This document shows positions 13,864 through 22,065 of a stretch of DNA of 29,219 bases, piece by piece. Origin of the DNA: Verrucomicrobiota bacterium. Lineage in GTDB: Bacteria; Verrucomicrobiota; Verrucomicrobiia; Opitutales; Intestinicryptomonadaceae. Both the position numbers and the translations under genes were made by a program. The notes beneath the pieces are model-generated. The model was not told the origin of the DNA, ran no database searches, and worked only from the letters and a program-made list of their open reading frames with translations. Positions within the stretch are counted from its first letter, which is position 1; every line of letters starts with the position of its first letter. The stretch lies in contig JAEXGH010000025.1 in the NCBI GenBank assembly GCA_023450935.1, positions 1 to 29,219 on the forward strand, given 5' to 3'.

Positions 13864-16563
13864 ATGAGCGAAATATCCAAAGCGTATAATCCTTCGGAAG
13901 TGGAGGATAAGTGGTATAAAACTTGGGTCGAATCGGGCTGCTTCAAGGGCAAGGCCGACCCTAACAAAGAGGCGTATTCAATCGTCATTCCGCCGCCGAA
14001 CGTAACTGGCGTGCTGACAATGGGGCACGTTCTCAACAATACCATTCAGGATATTCTAATCCGCCGCGCGCGCCAGACGGGTAAGTCGGCAATCTGGATT
14101 CCCGGAACGGACCACGCGGGCGTTGCAACCCAGACTAAGGTAGACGCGTATCTGCGCAAGCAGGGCACTTCGGCAAAGCAGCTCGGGCGCGAAAAGTTTT
14201 TGGAAACGGCAAAACAGTGGCGCGACAAGCACGGCGGCATAATCATTGAGCAGCTCAAAAAGCTCGGTTGCTCGTGCGACTGGAGCAGGCTTGTCCACAC
14301 TCTCGACGATGACTATTCCAAGGGCGTTCTCACCGCTTTCGTCAAGCTCTTCAAGGAGGGCTACATCTACCGCGGCAAGAGAATGGTGAACTGGTGCCCC
14401 GTAAACCTCACCGCCCTCTCCGACGAAGAGGTCATTATGACCCCGCAAAAAAGCAAGCTCTACAAAATGAAATACGAGCTTGTCGACGAACCCGGAAAGT
14501 TCCTCGAAATTGCAACGACCCGCCCCGAAACAATCATGGGCGACACCGCCGTTGCCGTCAACCCCAACGACCCTCGCTACGCGCACCTTGTGGGCAAAAA
14601 AATCTGGCGTCCGTTCCCGAAGGCGCAAATTACAATCATCGGCGACGAATACGTAGACATGAAATTCGGCACGGGCGTGCTCAAAGTCACCCCCGCGCAC
14701 GACCCCGCCGACTTCGAACTTTCGCAAAAACACAACCTGCCCATAATCGAGGTTATGAACCCCGACGGCACTATGAACGAGCTTGCGGGCGAAGAATTCT
14801 GCGGGCTTGACAGGTTTGTTGCGCGCGACAAGGCCGTTGAAAAGCTGCGCGAGCTCGGGCAGCTTGTCGCCGTGGAAGACTACGACAACAACGTCGGCTT
14901 CTCCGAGCGCGGCGGCGTCCCCATTGAACCGCGCCTTTCCGACCAGTGGTTTATGCGCTATCCGAAAGTCGCCGAGGCAAAGGCGGCGGTGGAATCGGGA
15001 GCAATCAAATTCTGGCCGAAACGCTGGGAGAAAACATACACCCACTGGCTCGAAAATATCCGCGACTGGTGCATAAGCCGCCAAATTTGGTGGGGGCATA
15101 GAATCCCCGTTTGGTATAGAAAGGGCGTCGCCAATCCCGACATCAACAACCCCGAAGAGGTTCACGTCAGCGTCGAAGGTCCTGCCGACCCCGAAAACTG
15201 GATTCAGGATGAGGATTCGCTCGACACTTGGGCCAGCTCCTGGATTTGGCCGTTCGGCGTAATGGGCTGGCCCGACAAGGACGCCGAGGCGAAGAAGGAA
15301 ATGTCCTATTTCTACCCCACGAGCGACTTGGTCACGGGCCCCGACATCATCTTCTTCTGGGTGGCAAGAATGATTATGGCGGGCTTGGAATTTTTGCCCG
15401 ACTCAATGCCCGAAAAAATCCCCTTCCGCAACGTGTATTTCACGGGGATTATCCGCGACATGCAGGGCAGGAAAATGTCGAAAAGTTTGGGCAATTCGCC
15501 CGACCCTCTCAAGATTATCGAAAAATACGGCGCGGACGGCCTGCGTTTCGGCGTGATGAATTGCGCGCCCCAGGGGCAGGACATTCTCTTCAGTGAAGAG
15601 CGCGTGGAGCTTGGCAGAAACTTCTGCAACAAACTTTGGAACGCGTGCCGCTTCCGCCAGATGTCGTCGGAAATGGTACAAAACGGCTCTTTGGCGGAGA
15701 TTGTGGCGCGTATGGACAAGTCGAAACTCGATGCCGACGACCACGCAATCATCGCGAGCCTGATAGCGTGCTCCAAACAGGTTGACAAAGACTACAAGTC
15801 ATACCAATTCAACAGCATAACGCAGGCGTTGTATTCGTTCTTCTGGAACGATTTTTGCGGCTGGTATTTGGAGGTGTCGAAATCGCGCCTCGCCGACGAG
15901 TCCGCAAAGGCGTCGGTTTTGGCGGTTCAGGACCTCTGCATTCGGCAGATTCTGCTGATGTTGCACCCGTTTATGCCGTTTATCACTGAGGAACTGTGGC
16001 ATAGTATGGGCTTCGGCAAAGACGGCGCGTTCATTCAGAACGAGTCGCCCGCGTTTGAGGCGGAACTTGCCGGACTCGGCTTTGCGCCCGACGCCTCCGC
16101 CGCCGCGGAAATCGAAAAGCTCAAAGACTTTGCCACAAAGGCGCGCGCGCTCAAGGCGCAGTGCAACTTGGCCGCCAAGCGCGACTCAAAACTGATGCTT
16201 TTGCCCGTTGACGAAGCCGCAAAGAGGCTTATTTCGGCCAATTCCGACAAGCTCAAAAAACTTGTTGGCGCGGCGGAAATTGCGGTTGTAGATGCGCAGA
16301 TTGACGCGCCCGCGTCGCTTACGGCGTTGGGGACGGTCTATGTAGACATCAAGGGCGCGGTTGACGTGGAGGCGGAAACTAAACGTTTGCAGAAGGAAAA
16401 GGCCAAGCTTGAAGGGGCTATAAACGGCGCGAAAGCCCGCCTTTCGAACGAGGCGTTTACCTCAAAAGCTCCGCAAAACGTAATCGACGGCGCGAAAAAG
16501 CAGCTTGAAGAAAACATCGCAAAGCTCGCCGAAGTCGAAAAACTGCTGGCGGGCTTGAAATAG
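13864..16563 (+). CDS. valS: Valyl-tRNA synthetase
   Basis: The 899-residue class I synthetase reads from the ATG at 13864; GGAGGG lies rather far upstream (16 bases). The catalytic domain has PPPNVTGVLTMGH, a HIGH-type motif in which the first His is Thr. The editing domain includes TTRPETIMGDTAVAVNP, and GRKMSKSLGNSPDPL is the KMSKS loop. The anticodon-binding domain contains WNDFCGWYLEVSK and HPFMPFITEELW. The C-terminal ~70 residues form the coiled-coil tRNA arm typical of ValRS (ETKRLQKEKAKLEGAINGAK). It charges tRNA-Val and edits threonyl products. An in-frame upstream extension to 13756 covers the promoter region and does not look like protein. Confidence 0.97.
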   Translation: MSEISKAYNPSEVEDKWYKTWVESGCFKGKADPNKEAYSIVIPPPNVTGVLTMGHVLNNTIQDILIRRARQTGKSAIWIPGTDHAGVATQTKVDAYLRKQGTSAKQLGREKFLETAKQWRDKHGGIIIEQLKKLGCSCDWSRLVHTLDDDYSKGVLTAFVKLFKEGYIYRGKRMVNWCPVNLTALSDEEVIMTPQKSKLYKMKYELVDEPGKFLEIATTRPETIMGDTAVAVNPNDPRYAHLVGKKIWRPFPKAQITIIGDEYVDMKFGTGVLKVTPAHDPADFELSQKHNLPIIEVMNPDGTMNELAGEEFCGLDRFVARDKAVEKLRELGQLVAVEDYDNNVGFSERGGVPIEPRLSDQWFMRYPKVAEAKAAVESGAIKFWPKRWEKTYTHWLENIRDWCISRQIWWGHRIPVWYRKGVANPDINNPEEVHVSVEGPADPENWIQDEDSLDTWASSWIWPFGVMGWPDKDAEAKKEMSYFYPTSDLVTGPDIIFFWVARMIMAGLEFLPDSMPEKIPFRNVYFTGIIRDMQGRKMSKSLGNSPDPLKIIEKYGADGLRFGVMNCAPQGQDILFSEERVELGRNFCNKLWNACRFRQMSSEMVQNGSLAEIVARMDKSKLDADDHAIIASLIACSKQVDKDYKSYQFNSITQALYSFFWNDFCGWYLEVSKSRLADESAKASVLAVQDLCIRQILLMLHPFMPFITEELWHSMGFGKDGAFIQNESPAFEAELAGLGFAPDASAAAEIEKLKDFATKARALKAQCNLAAKRDSKLMLLPVDEAAKRLISANSDKLKKLVGAAEIAVVDAQIDAPASLTALGTVYVDIKGAVDVEAETKRLQKEKAKLEGAINGAKARLSNEAFTSKAPQNVIDGAKKQLEENIAKLAEVEKLLAGLK

Positions 16564-16615
16564 CGGCTTCGGGGGCGACCCCGCTTCGGCGTTCGCCGCC
16601 CCGAAAAGGCGTTTG

Positions 16616-16664
16616 CAAAAAACAGAAAATCCGAGGGGAAATTCCCCGCGGATTTCTTTGTTTT
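16616..16664. terminator. Bidirectional rho-independent terminator between valS and lutC
   Basis: An imperfect stem pairs AAATCCG (16627-16633) with CGGATTT (16649-16655) and GGGGA with TCCCC around a 3-base loop, with one A/G mismatch between the two helices. It is preceded by an A-rich run and followed by a T-rich run (TTTCTTTGTTTT). Both strands therefore have hairpin plus U-tract, suiting the convergent genes on either side. Confidence 0.8.
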
Positions 16665-16682
16665 AGCCGATTCGCTTTTTGG

Positions 16683-17273
16683 TTAAATCACGAAGCAAAT
16701 CTGTTTGCCCGGGCCGTGAACGCCCTCTACAAGCACGCCTTCAACGTCGGTTGTTTTCGACGGCCCCGCAACCCAAATTGCGTATGGCGTGTCGGCAAGC
16801 ACGTTTTCAAGCCCCTTTTCGATTGTCGGAACTATGTCCGACTTCTTCAGAACAGCAACGTGAACCCACGGCGCGATGGCAACAAGCCTGTCGGAAACGT
16901 CGGAGTCTTTCATTACAAGCACGCCGTTTTCGGCAATGGCGTATGACGCCTTTGAAATGCCGAAGTCGTATTGGTCGGGGTTGGCGCGGTCGAAATCGCG
17001 GACGAGTTCGAACTTGTTTTCAAGCCCGAACGTGTCGGACAAAAACGCGTCGGCAACGCCCTTTTTGCAGCCGAGCTCCGCGAGCTTTTGCGCCAATTCC
17101 TCCGCGCTTTCAACAATAATTCCGTGGTTTGCGCCGAAATTTCGGCGGAACGCCTCAAAGGGCGTGCCCGCGGTTGCGGTTGTCGAAACCGTGTCGGCCT
17201 CCGAGTATTCGGGCAGGGGAGAGCTTGTTTTCTGGGCGTTGCGCACCCTTTTTATAAATTCGTTTTTATCCAT
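16683..17273 (-). CDS. lutC: LutC-like LUD-domain protein (lactate utilization)
   Basis: The 196-residue protein is an LUD (DUF162) family member. It has GIIVESAEELAQKLAELG, the AIAENGVLVM segment, LVAIAPWVHVAVLKKSDIV and a C-terminal AGPSKTTDVEGVLVEGVHGPG, which is the family signature. LutC is the third subunit of the LutABC L-lactate oxidation complex. The ATG at 17273 overlaps the end of lutB by 8 bases; a longer frame reaching 17369 lies inside lutB and is rejected. It is slightly shorter than typical LutC (about 215-240 residues). Transcription ends at the shared hairpin beyond its stop. Confidence 0.88.
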   Translation of the reverse strand: MDKNEFIKRVRNAQKTSSPLPEYSEADTVSTTATAGTPFEAFRRNFGANHGIIVESAEELAQKLAELGCKKGVADAFLSDTFGLENKFELVRDFDRANPDQYDFGISKASYAIAENGVLVMKDSDVSDRLVAIAPWVHVAVLKKSDIVPTIEKGLENVLADTPYAIWVAGPSKTTDVEGVLVEGVHGPGKQICFVI

Positions 17274-18642
17274 TTTTCTTGAACCACTTTCTAAATGTGC
17301 CGCCGTTGAATTTGGGGAGTTTGCGCGCTTTGAGCCAGCGTCCGAGCGGGCCGAAGCGCATTTTGTCAACGGGCATAAAGTTTGCGAATTTGTTCATCGG
17401 CACGCCCAGTTTCCAGAGCTTCGGCGACGTTGCAAGCACCGCCCACGCCTTGAACCCTACATCGTTGGGCACTTTGCAGCGGCGTTTTTTTGCTTCGTCG
17501 CGCATTTGCACTATCAGCTCGGGCAGGGGGATTTTCGCGGGACAAACCTCGGCACAGCCGCCGCAGAGCGAGCACGCCTTCGGCAGGTCGGCGTATTTGT
17601 CGAAATCCTTACCCGCAAGCAGCGGCGAAAGCACTATCCCGAGCGGGCCGGGGTAGACCGCCCTGTATGCGTGCCCGCCAACGAGCCTGAAGATGGGGCA
17701 CTTGTTCATACACGCGCCGCAGCGCATGCACTTGAGAATGTCCCTGAAGTTGCTCGCAAGAATTTGGCTTCTTCCGTTGTCGAGGAAAATCAGGAACATT
17801 TCCTGCGGGCTGTTTTTCGCCTTGCCCGCGCCCGCTACAAAATCGGTGTAGACTGTTGTGTGCTGCCCCGTTGCACTGCGCCCGAGCAGGTTTAAAAACA
17901 CCGACAGTTCGCGCGCCGACGGAATTACCTTTTCGAATCCCGCTATTGCTATGTGCGTTTTTGCCCCCGCCATTGAAAAACGCGCGTTGCCCTCGTTCGT
18001 GGCGAGAACTATTGCGCCCTCCTTCGCCAAAACGTAGTTCGCGCCGCTTACGACTATGTCGGCGTTGAAATACTTTTTGCGCAGATATTTTCTGGCGTTG
18101 AGGGTGATGTGCGTGGGCTCTTCGTCGTAGGGGGCGATGCCGTGCTTTTCGAAAGACGCGGCGATGTCGTCGCGCTTGCGGTGGATTGCGGGCTTTACTA
18201 TGTGCGAAGGCCTTTCGTGGTCGATTTGTATTATCAGCTCGCCGAGGTCGGTTTCAACCGCTTCCACGCCGTTTTTTTCGAGGAACGAGTTAAGCTCTAT
18301 TTCCTCCGTGGTCATGCTTTTTACTTTGACTACGTTCTTGGCGTCGCGCTCTTTGGCGATTTTCAAAATCATTTCGCGCGCTTCGGCGGCGTCTTTTGCA
18401 AACAGCACCTTTATGCCGTTTTTTTCGAGCGAGGCAATCGCCAGCTCGAGGTTGTCGGCGAGGTTTGTCGATTTAATCGCGTTTGCCAGCTCGCGCAAGC
18501 GGAGCGTTTTATTCGGTTCGGGGAAAGCCTGATTGAGGCATTTTTCGCGGGCAATGGTGCTACCTACGCTCGCGGTTGTGAGCGCGTCTTTGACGTTAGG
18601 ATTGATGTCGGCGCAGAATTTGTCGATGGGTTGGGTTGCCAT
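17266..18642 (-). CDS. lutB: LutB iron-sulfur lactate-utilization protein
   Basis: The 458-residue protein joins an N-terminal LUD domain (VVKVKSMTTEEIELN, VVSGANYVLAKEGAIVLATNEGN) to a ferredoxin-like region with two 4Fe-4S motifs. These are CMRCGACMNKCP (about 305-316) and CSLCGGCAEVCP (about 357-368). Together with LutA and LutC it oxidises L-lactate to pyruvate and passes electrons on through the clusters. The start is supported by GGAGG nine bases upstream within the end of lutA, and ATG overlaps the lutA stop as TAATG. A C-terminal tail after the clusters (LGVPMNKFANFMP...) is normal for the family. Confidence 0.94.
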   Translation of the reverse strand: MATQPIDKFCADINPNVKDALTTASVGSTIAREKCLNQAFPEPNKTLRLRELANAIKSTNLADNLELAIASLEKNGIKVLFAKDAAEAREMILKIAKERDAKNVVKVKSMTTEEIELNSFLEKNGVEAVETDLGELIIQIDHERPSHIVKPAIHRKRDDIAASFEKHGIAPYDEEPTHITLNARKYLRKKYFNADIVVSGANYVLAKEGAIVLATNEGNARFSMAGAKTHIAIAGFEKVIPSARELSVFLNLLGRSATGQHTTVYTDFVAGAGKAKNSPQEMFLIFLDNGRSQILASNFRDILKCMRCGACMNKCPIFRLVGGHAYRAVYPGPLGIVLSPLLAGKDFDKYADLPKACSLCGGCAEVCPAKIPLPELIVQMRDEAKKRRCKVPNDVGFKAWAVLATSPKLWKLGVPMNKFANFMPVDKMRFGPLGRWLKARKLPKFNGGTFRKWFKKNG

Positions 18643-19412
18643 TATAAAAGTCCTCCGTTTTCAAGCGCTTTTGCGTATATTTGACAGACGTGTTGCGCGG
18701 GGTATTCCAGCCCGAACCTGTCGGCGATACCCTTTTGGTGCAGCAGGCACGAAGTGTCGGCGGCGGTAATTATATCGGGGTTGCAGGCAAGCACGTTTTT
18801 GACTTTTTTCACGCCCATTTCCTCCGAAATTTGAGGAAACACCACCGAGAACGTCCCGCCGAAACCGCAACAGCCGTCGCTGTCGAATTCCGCAATTTCC
18901 ACCCCGTCTATCGATTTCAGCAGTTTGAGCATTGCCGCGGGCGTCCCCGTCCCCTTTGTGTGGCACGAATTATGCACCGCCACTTTAGCCTCCAGCTTCC
19001 CGCCGATTTTCTCCACTCCGAGGGCGTTTACCAGAAAATCGTTCAGTTCCCAAACTCTGCGGGCGAAGGCTTCGACCTTGGCGAATGTGGCTTTGTCGGC
19101 GTCCTTGAAGGCAATCAGCGACGACTCGAACAGCATTGCCGCGCACGAACCGCTCGGGACAATCACGGGGAAATCGTTGCCCGAAAACGCGTCTATTGTG
19201 TGCATAATCACCTTGCGCGCGCTGGGGAAATCGCCGCTGTTGAAGGCGGGCTGCCCGCAGCAGGTCTGGGCTTCGGGGAAGAGGACTTTGCAGCCGAATT
19301 TTTTGAGGATTTTTACCGACGATATTGCCGCGTCGGCAAAGATGGCGTCGCAAAGGCAGGTTGCCATAAAGTTGACAGTTGTGCCCTTTGCTCTGTTGGA
19401 AGGAGGTGTCAT
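18642..19412 (-). CDS. lutA: LutA Cys-rich (CCG-domain) lactate-utilization protein
   Basis: The 256-residue protein carries two cysteine-rich CCG domains: TCCGQPAFNSGDF in the first and GCCGFGGTFSV in the second, with NSCHTKGTG between. These motifs resemble the heterodisulfide-reductase/glycolate-oxidase iron-sulfur subunit and mark LutA. The start at 19412 gives a short extension before the conserved MATCLCD; a later ATG at 19367 is an alternative, and neither has an obvious ribosome binding site. Gene order lutA-lutB-lutC is the canonical operon. No lactate permease (lutP) or GntR-type lutR is in the window. A palindrome lies in its candidate promoter. Confidence 0.93.
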   Translation of the reverse strand: MTPPSNRAKGTTVNFMATCLCDAIFADAAISSVKILKKFGCKVLFPEAQTCCGQPAFNSGDFPSARKVIMHTIDAFSGNDFPVIVPSGSCAAMLFESSLIAFKDADKATFAKVEAFARRVWELNDFLVNALGVEKIGGKLEAKVAVHNSCHTKGTGTPAAMLKLLKSIDGVEIAEFDSDGCCGFGGTFSVVFPQISEEMGVKKVKNVLACNPDIITAADTSCLLHQKGIADRFGLEYPAQHVCQIYAKALENGGLL

Positions 19413-19446
19413 TTGTCTTTTTTTTGGTTTATTATGGTGTTTGCGG

Positions 19447-19474
19447 AGAATACTACACCCCGGGTGTTTTGCAA
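19447..19474 (-). promoter_or_regulatory. Candidate lutABC promoter with internal palindromic operator
   Basis: On the - strand TTGCAA (19474-19469), a 16-base spacer and TATTCT (19452-19447) form a plausible promoter about 35 bases before lutA. The spacer contains a 6-bp inverted repeat around one central base, ACACCC/GGGTGT (19455-19467). A dimeric regulator bound there would block or modulate transcription. The regulator is not identified. Confidence 0.4.
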
Positions 19475-19529
19475 CATTTTTTCTGTATTTTTTTGTTTCC
19501 TTTCTGCGCTTCGCCGCCGCGCCGAAGGC

Positions 19530-19559
19530 AAAAAAAGAGCCGGCGTTCAGGCCGGCTCT
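19530..19559 (-). terminator. Rho-independent terminator of dnaA
   Basis: A perfect 9-bp stem (AGAGCCGGC 19536-19544 with GCCGGCTCT 19551-19559, 6-base loop) is followed on the - strand by seven T residues (A run 19530-19536 on the + strand). It lies 42 bases past the dnaA stop and separates dnaA from lutA. Confidence 0.88.
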
Positions 19560-19600
19560 CTTGTGTTAACTAAACCCGACATTCGAATTGTCGGAAGGTG

Positions 19601-20983
19601 TTATGCCGAGAGGGTTTTTTGCAGGTATTCAACCTCGCGCCGGACGTTTTCGTCTTGTTTTATCATCTCCTCCACAGTTTTGCGGGCGTGGATTACTGTC
19701 GCGTGGTTTTTGCCGCCGAAACGTTTGCCGATTTCTTCGAGCGAAAGTTTTGTGAGCTCGCGCGAAAGAAACATCGCAACCTGACGCGCTTTCACGACGT
19801 TTTCCACGCGCGTTTTGCCGCAGATTTGCTCCACGTCAACCCTGTAGTATTCCGCCGTGCGCTTCTGGATTTTTTCTACGTCAACCAGCTGCGATTCGTC
19901 CTCTTCATAGAGAACGTCTGAAAGCAGTTCCTGCGCCTTTTCAAGCGAAATCTGCGTGCCCCTGTTTATGAGCGTTGCGTATCCGACAAGTTTCGTAAGC
20001 GCCCCCTCCATTCTGCGCACATTCTTTGTGAAACGGCGCGCAACGAAGTCGAGGGCTTCGGGCGATATGGAAATGTCGTCTTTTGCCGCCTCTATTTTCT
20101 TTTGCAGAATTGCAAGGCGCGTTTCGTAGTCGGGCGGCTGAATGTCGATGGGCGCGCCCCAGCTGAAACGCGTAACAAGGCGTTCCTCCATCGCGGCCAC
20201 TTCGTTTATGGGGCGGTCGCAGGAAAGGACAATCTGCTTGCCCGCGTTGAACAGTTCGTTGAAAGTGTGGAAAAATTCGGTTTGCGACGCCTCCTTCTTG
20301 GCGAGGAACTGGACATCGTCAATCAGAAGGACATCGGCTTGGCGGCAGCTCTTGCGGAAGCCCGAAATGTTGCCCGTTTTCAAAGCCGCCAGAAAGTCGT
20401 TTACGAACGCCTCGGAGGACAGATAGACTATGCGCTTTTCGGGGTTGTTTTTGAGCACGAAATGCGCTATCGCCTGCATTAGGTGCGTTTTCCCCAGCCC
20501 CGTAGGCCCGTAGATGAAAAGGGGATTGAACGCCACGCCGAGGTTCTGCGCCACTGCCAACGCCGCGGTATACGCAAACTGGTTGCTTTCGCCCACAACG
20601 AAGTTTTCGAAAGTGTTGCGCGCCGAAATGGGCGTGTTGATTCTGAGTTGTTGCGTTTCGGCACTCGGTCTTATTGCGCGTTGGCGCGCCGCCTGCGCGG
20701 TGGTGTTGTCTTCGCTTTGGGCGGGGGATACCACTTTCGCCTTTATATTCCTGCCGCAGACAAGCGACAGGTTCTTTTCGAGTAGGTCGGAGTAGTTGTC
20801 CTTAATCCACATCGCCGCGAAATCGCTTTCCGCCGAAAGCGTAACGACATCGTCTCCGCCGCCTTGGCATTCGATGTTCTTGAACCAAGACGCAAATATT
20901 TCATCGGAAAGTTCGCCCCTTATATGTTCCTTTGCCTTGGCCCATATTTGCGAGGGGTAGAATTCCTGAAGTTGTTCTGTCAT
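19601..20983 (-). CDS. dnaA: Chromosomal replication initiator DnaA
   Basis: The 460-residue protein contains all DnaA domains. Domain I begins QIWAKAKEHIRGELSDE, with a variable linker after it. The AAA+ core has Walker A GPTGLGKTH and Walker B VLLIDDVQF. Domain IV ends with the DNA-binding signature GGKNHATVIHARKTVEEM. I prefer the ATG at 20983; a GTG at 21010 in the same frame would add nine residues but falls on a DnaA box (21003-21011), which suits a control element better than coding sequence. It binds oriC DnaA boxes to open the origin. A strong terminator follows the gene. Confidence 0.97.
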   Translation of the reverse strand: MTEQLQEFYPSQIWAKAKEHIRGELSDEIFASWFKNIECQGGGDDVVTLSAESDFAAMWIKDNYSDLLEKNLSLVCGRNIKAKVVSPAQSEDNTTAQAARQRAIRPSAETQQLRINTPISARNTFENFVVGESNQFAYTAALAVAQNLGVAFNPLFIYGPTGLGKTHLMQAIAHFVLKNNPEKRIVYLSSEAFVNDFLAALKTGNISGFRKSCRQADVLLIDDVQFLAKKEASQTEFFHTFNELFNAGKQIVLSCDRPINEVAAMEERLVTRFSWGAPIDIQPPDYETRLAILQKKIEAAKDDISISPEALDFVARRFTKNVRRMEGALTKLVGYATLINRGTQISLEKAQELLSDVLYEEDESQLVDVEKIQKRTAEYYRVDVEQICGKTRVENVVKARQVAMFLSRELTKLSLEEIGKRFGGKNHATVIHARKTVEEMIKQDENVRREVEYLQKTLSA

Positions 20984-21002
20984 TATTGAAAATACTGTCG
21001 GT

Positions 21003-21011
21003 TTATTCACA
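21003..21011 (+). promoter_or_regulatory. DnaA box just upstream of dnaA
   Basis: TTATTCACA fits the TTATNCACA consensus exactly. It sits about 20 bases before the preferred dnaA start, where binding could autoregulate dnaA. A second, one-mismatch site (TTATTAACA, 21268-21276) occurs further upstream. Confidence 0.55.
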
Positions 21012-21176
21012 AAAACTGGGCACTGCGGTCAAGCTTTATTTGGGTTTTTTTTAAGAGCTTGATTTGTTGGCAGTTTCGCTTTTGCGGGGTTGTCCGTTTG
21101 TTGTCTTTTGAAAATTGATTTTATAACCTATTGAGTATCAGAAAATTATCTTGAAGCTCTCAAACGGCTAAAAATC

Positions 21177-21206
21177 GGGAATGGGACATTTATCTGTCCT
21201 ATCCCC
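21177..21206. repeat. 12-bp hairpin upstream of dnaA
   Basis: Left arm 21177-21188 pairs with right arm 21195-21206 around a 6-base loop (TTTATC), with 10 Watson-Crick pairs, one G-T and one mismatch. No T-run follows on either strand, so it is not a standard terminator. It may act in the dnaA leader RNA or as a protein site. Confidence 0.5.
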
Positions 21207-21530
21207 AACTTCGCCAAGTATCATCCTACTTTTACCCGAAACTTTCAAGGAATAGTTTTGCACAAGTTATTAACAATTTCACGGACGATTTTTTTCAAAA
21301 AATCTCTTGCATTGGTCGGCGTTTTTATTTTCCCCCAAAAAGGCTCTTTTTTAGCCGAAGTGAACAAAATCCGACTTTTGTTTGTCTGTTTTTGGGCGAT
21401 TGCTCCCCGTCGGATTGTTTATTGCTTTGAAAATTAGAAAAATACGGATTGGTTCACGTCTGATTTTTTGCGCAGGCGACCCGCGTTTTCATACAAATTT
21501 GTAAATTTTACGCTTTAAAAATTTTTTTAT

Positions 21531-21560
21531 TTGCGCCATATTTTCGGTAATTTCTATTAT
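21531..21560 (+). promoter_or_regulatory. Possible ruvX promoter
   Basis: TTGCGC (21531-21536), an 18-base spacer and TATTAT (21555-21560) lie directly before ruvX in an AT-rich tract. The start site would leave a leader of only a few bases. The -35 match is weak. Confidence 0.3.
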
Positions 21561-21573
21561 TTTTACCGGCGTT

Positions 21574-22035
21574 ATGAACATTTTGGCACTCGACTACGGG
21601 CATAAAAGAATCGGATTGGCGTATGCCGACTCCGAAGTAGGCGTTGCCGTCCCCGTAAAAGCGGCGGTGGAACAGACTCCGCAGGGGCGGCTTGCGCGCA
21701 TATTCGACGAAATCAAAATGCGCGGAATCGACATTCTCGTAGTGGGGTATCCGCTGAATATGGACGGCACAAAAAGTCTTAAGGCGCGCGAGGTTGACGC
21801 ATTTATTGCGGGCATTTCGGCGTCGTTCGGCGGAAAAATAGTGCGTGTGGACGAACGCCTAAGCTCGTATCAAGCGGAAAGCGACATGGCGGCGTTTCGG
21901 GGCAAAAAGCCGAAGTCGGTTGCCGCCCGCCAAAAAAACAGGCGCACTGGCGAGATCGATTCACGCGCCGCCGCGCTCTTTCTTCAGGAGTATCTCGATA
22001 CCGGACAGACTGTTGATTCAATCGCGTCCGAATAA
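21574..22035 (+). CDS. ruvX: YqgF/RuvX family pre-16S rRNA nuclease
   Basis: The 153-residue RNase H-fold protein starts ILALDYGHKRIGLAYAD with the first catalytic Asp. It has DILVVGYPLNMDGTKSLKA, then VRVDERLSSYQAE with a further acidic site, and ends near GEIDSRAAALFLQEYLD carrying the last Asp. These are the conserved YqgF/RuvX positions. The family processes the 5' end of pre-16S rRNA in E. coli and was earlier called a Holliday-junction resolvase. It is divergent from dnaA and followed after 30 bases by truA, so the two probably form a small RNA-maturation operon. Confidence 0.94.
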   Translation: MNILALDYGHKRIGLAYADSEVGVAVPVKAAVEQTPQGRLARIFDEIKMRGIDILVVGYPLNMDGTKSLKAREVDAFIAGISASFGGKIVRVDERLSSYQAESDMAAFRGKKPKSVAARQKNRRTGEIDSRAAALFLQEYLDTGQTVDSIASE

Positions 22036-22065
22036 CAAAGCAGCCGCTACAACCCGCTCCTATTT

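Larger units (their letters stand above)
21012..21573. other. dnaA-ruvX divergent intergenic region; possible origin or dnaA control region
   Basis: No gene is supported in these ~560 bases. The stretch is distinctly AT-richer than its neighbours. It holds one perfect and one near-perfect DnaA box, long T and A runs, a 12-bp hairpin (21177-21206), and a 12-bp perfect palindrome TACAAATTTGTA (21492-21503) inside an AT-rich tract (21484-21570) next to ruvX. Position beside dnaA and within ~8 kb of parB makes oriC possible. However, only two candidate DnaA boxes are visible, fewer than most origins carry, so a dnaA/ruvX promoter region is an equally good reading. Confidence 0.35.

Noticed and set aside
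14056..15165. Long antisense frame opposite valS
   Set aside because: The opposite frame encodes unmistakable ValRS motifs; the antisense frame is a by-product of codon bias.
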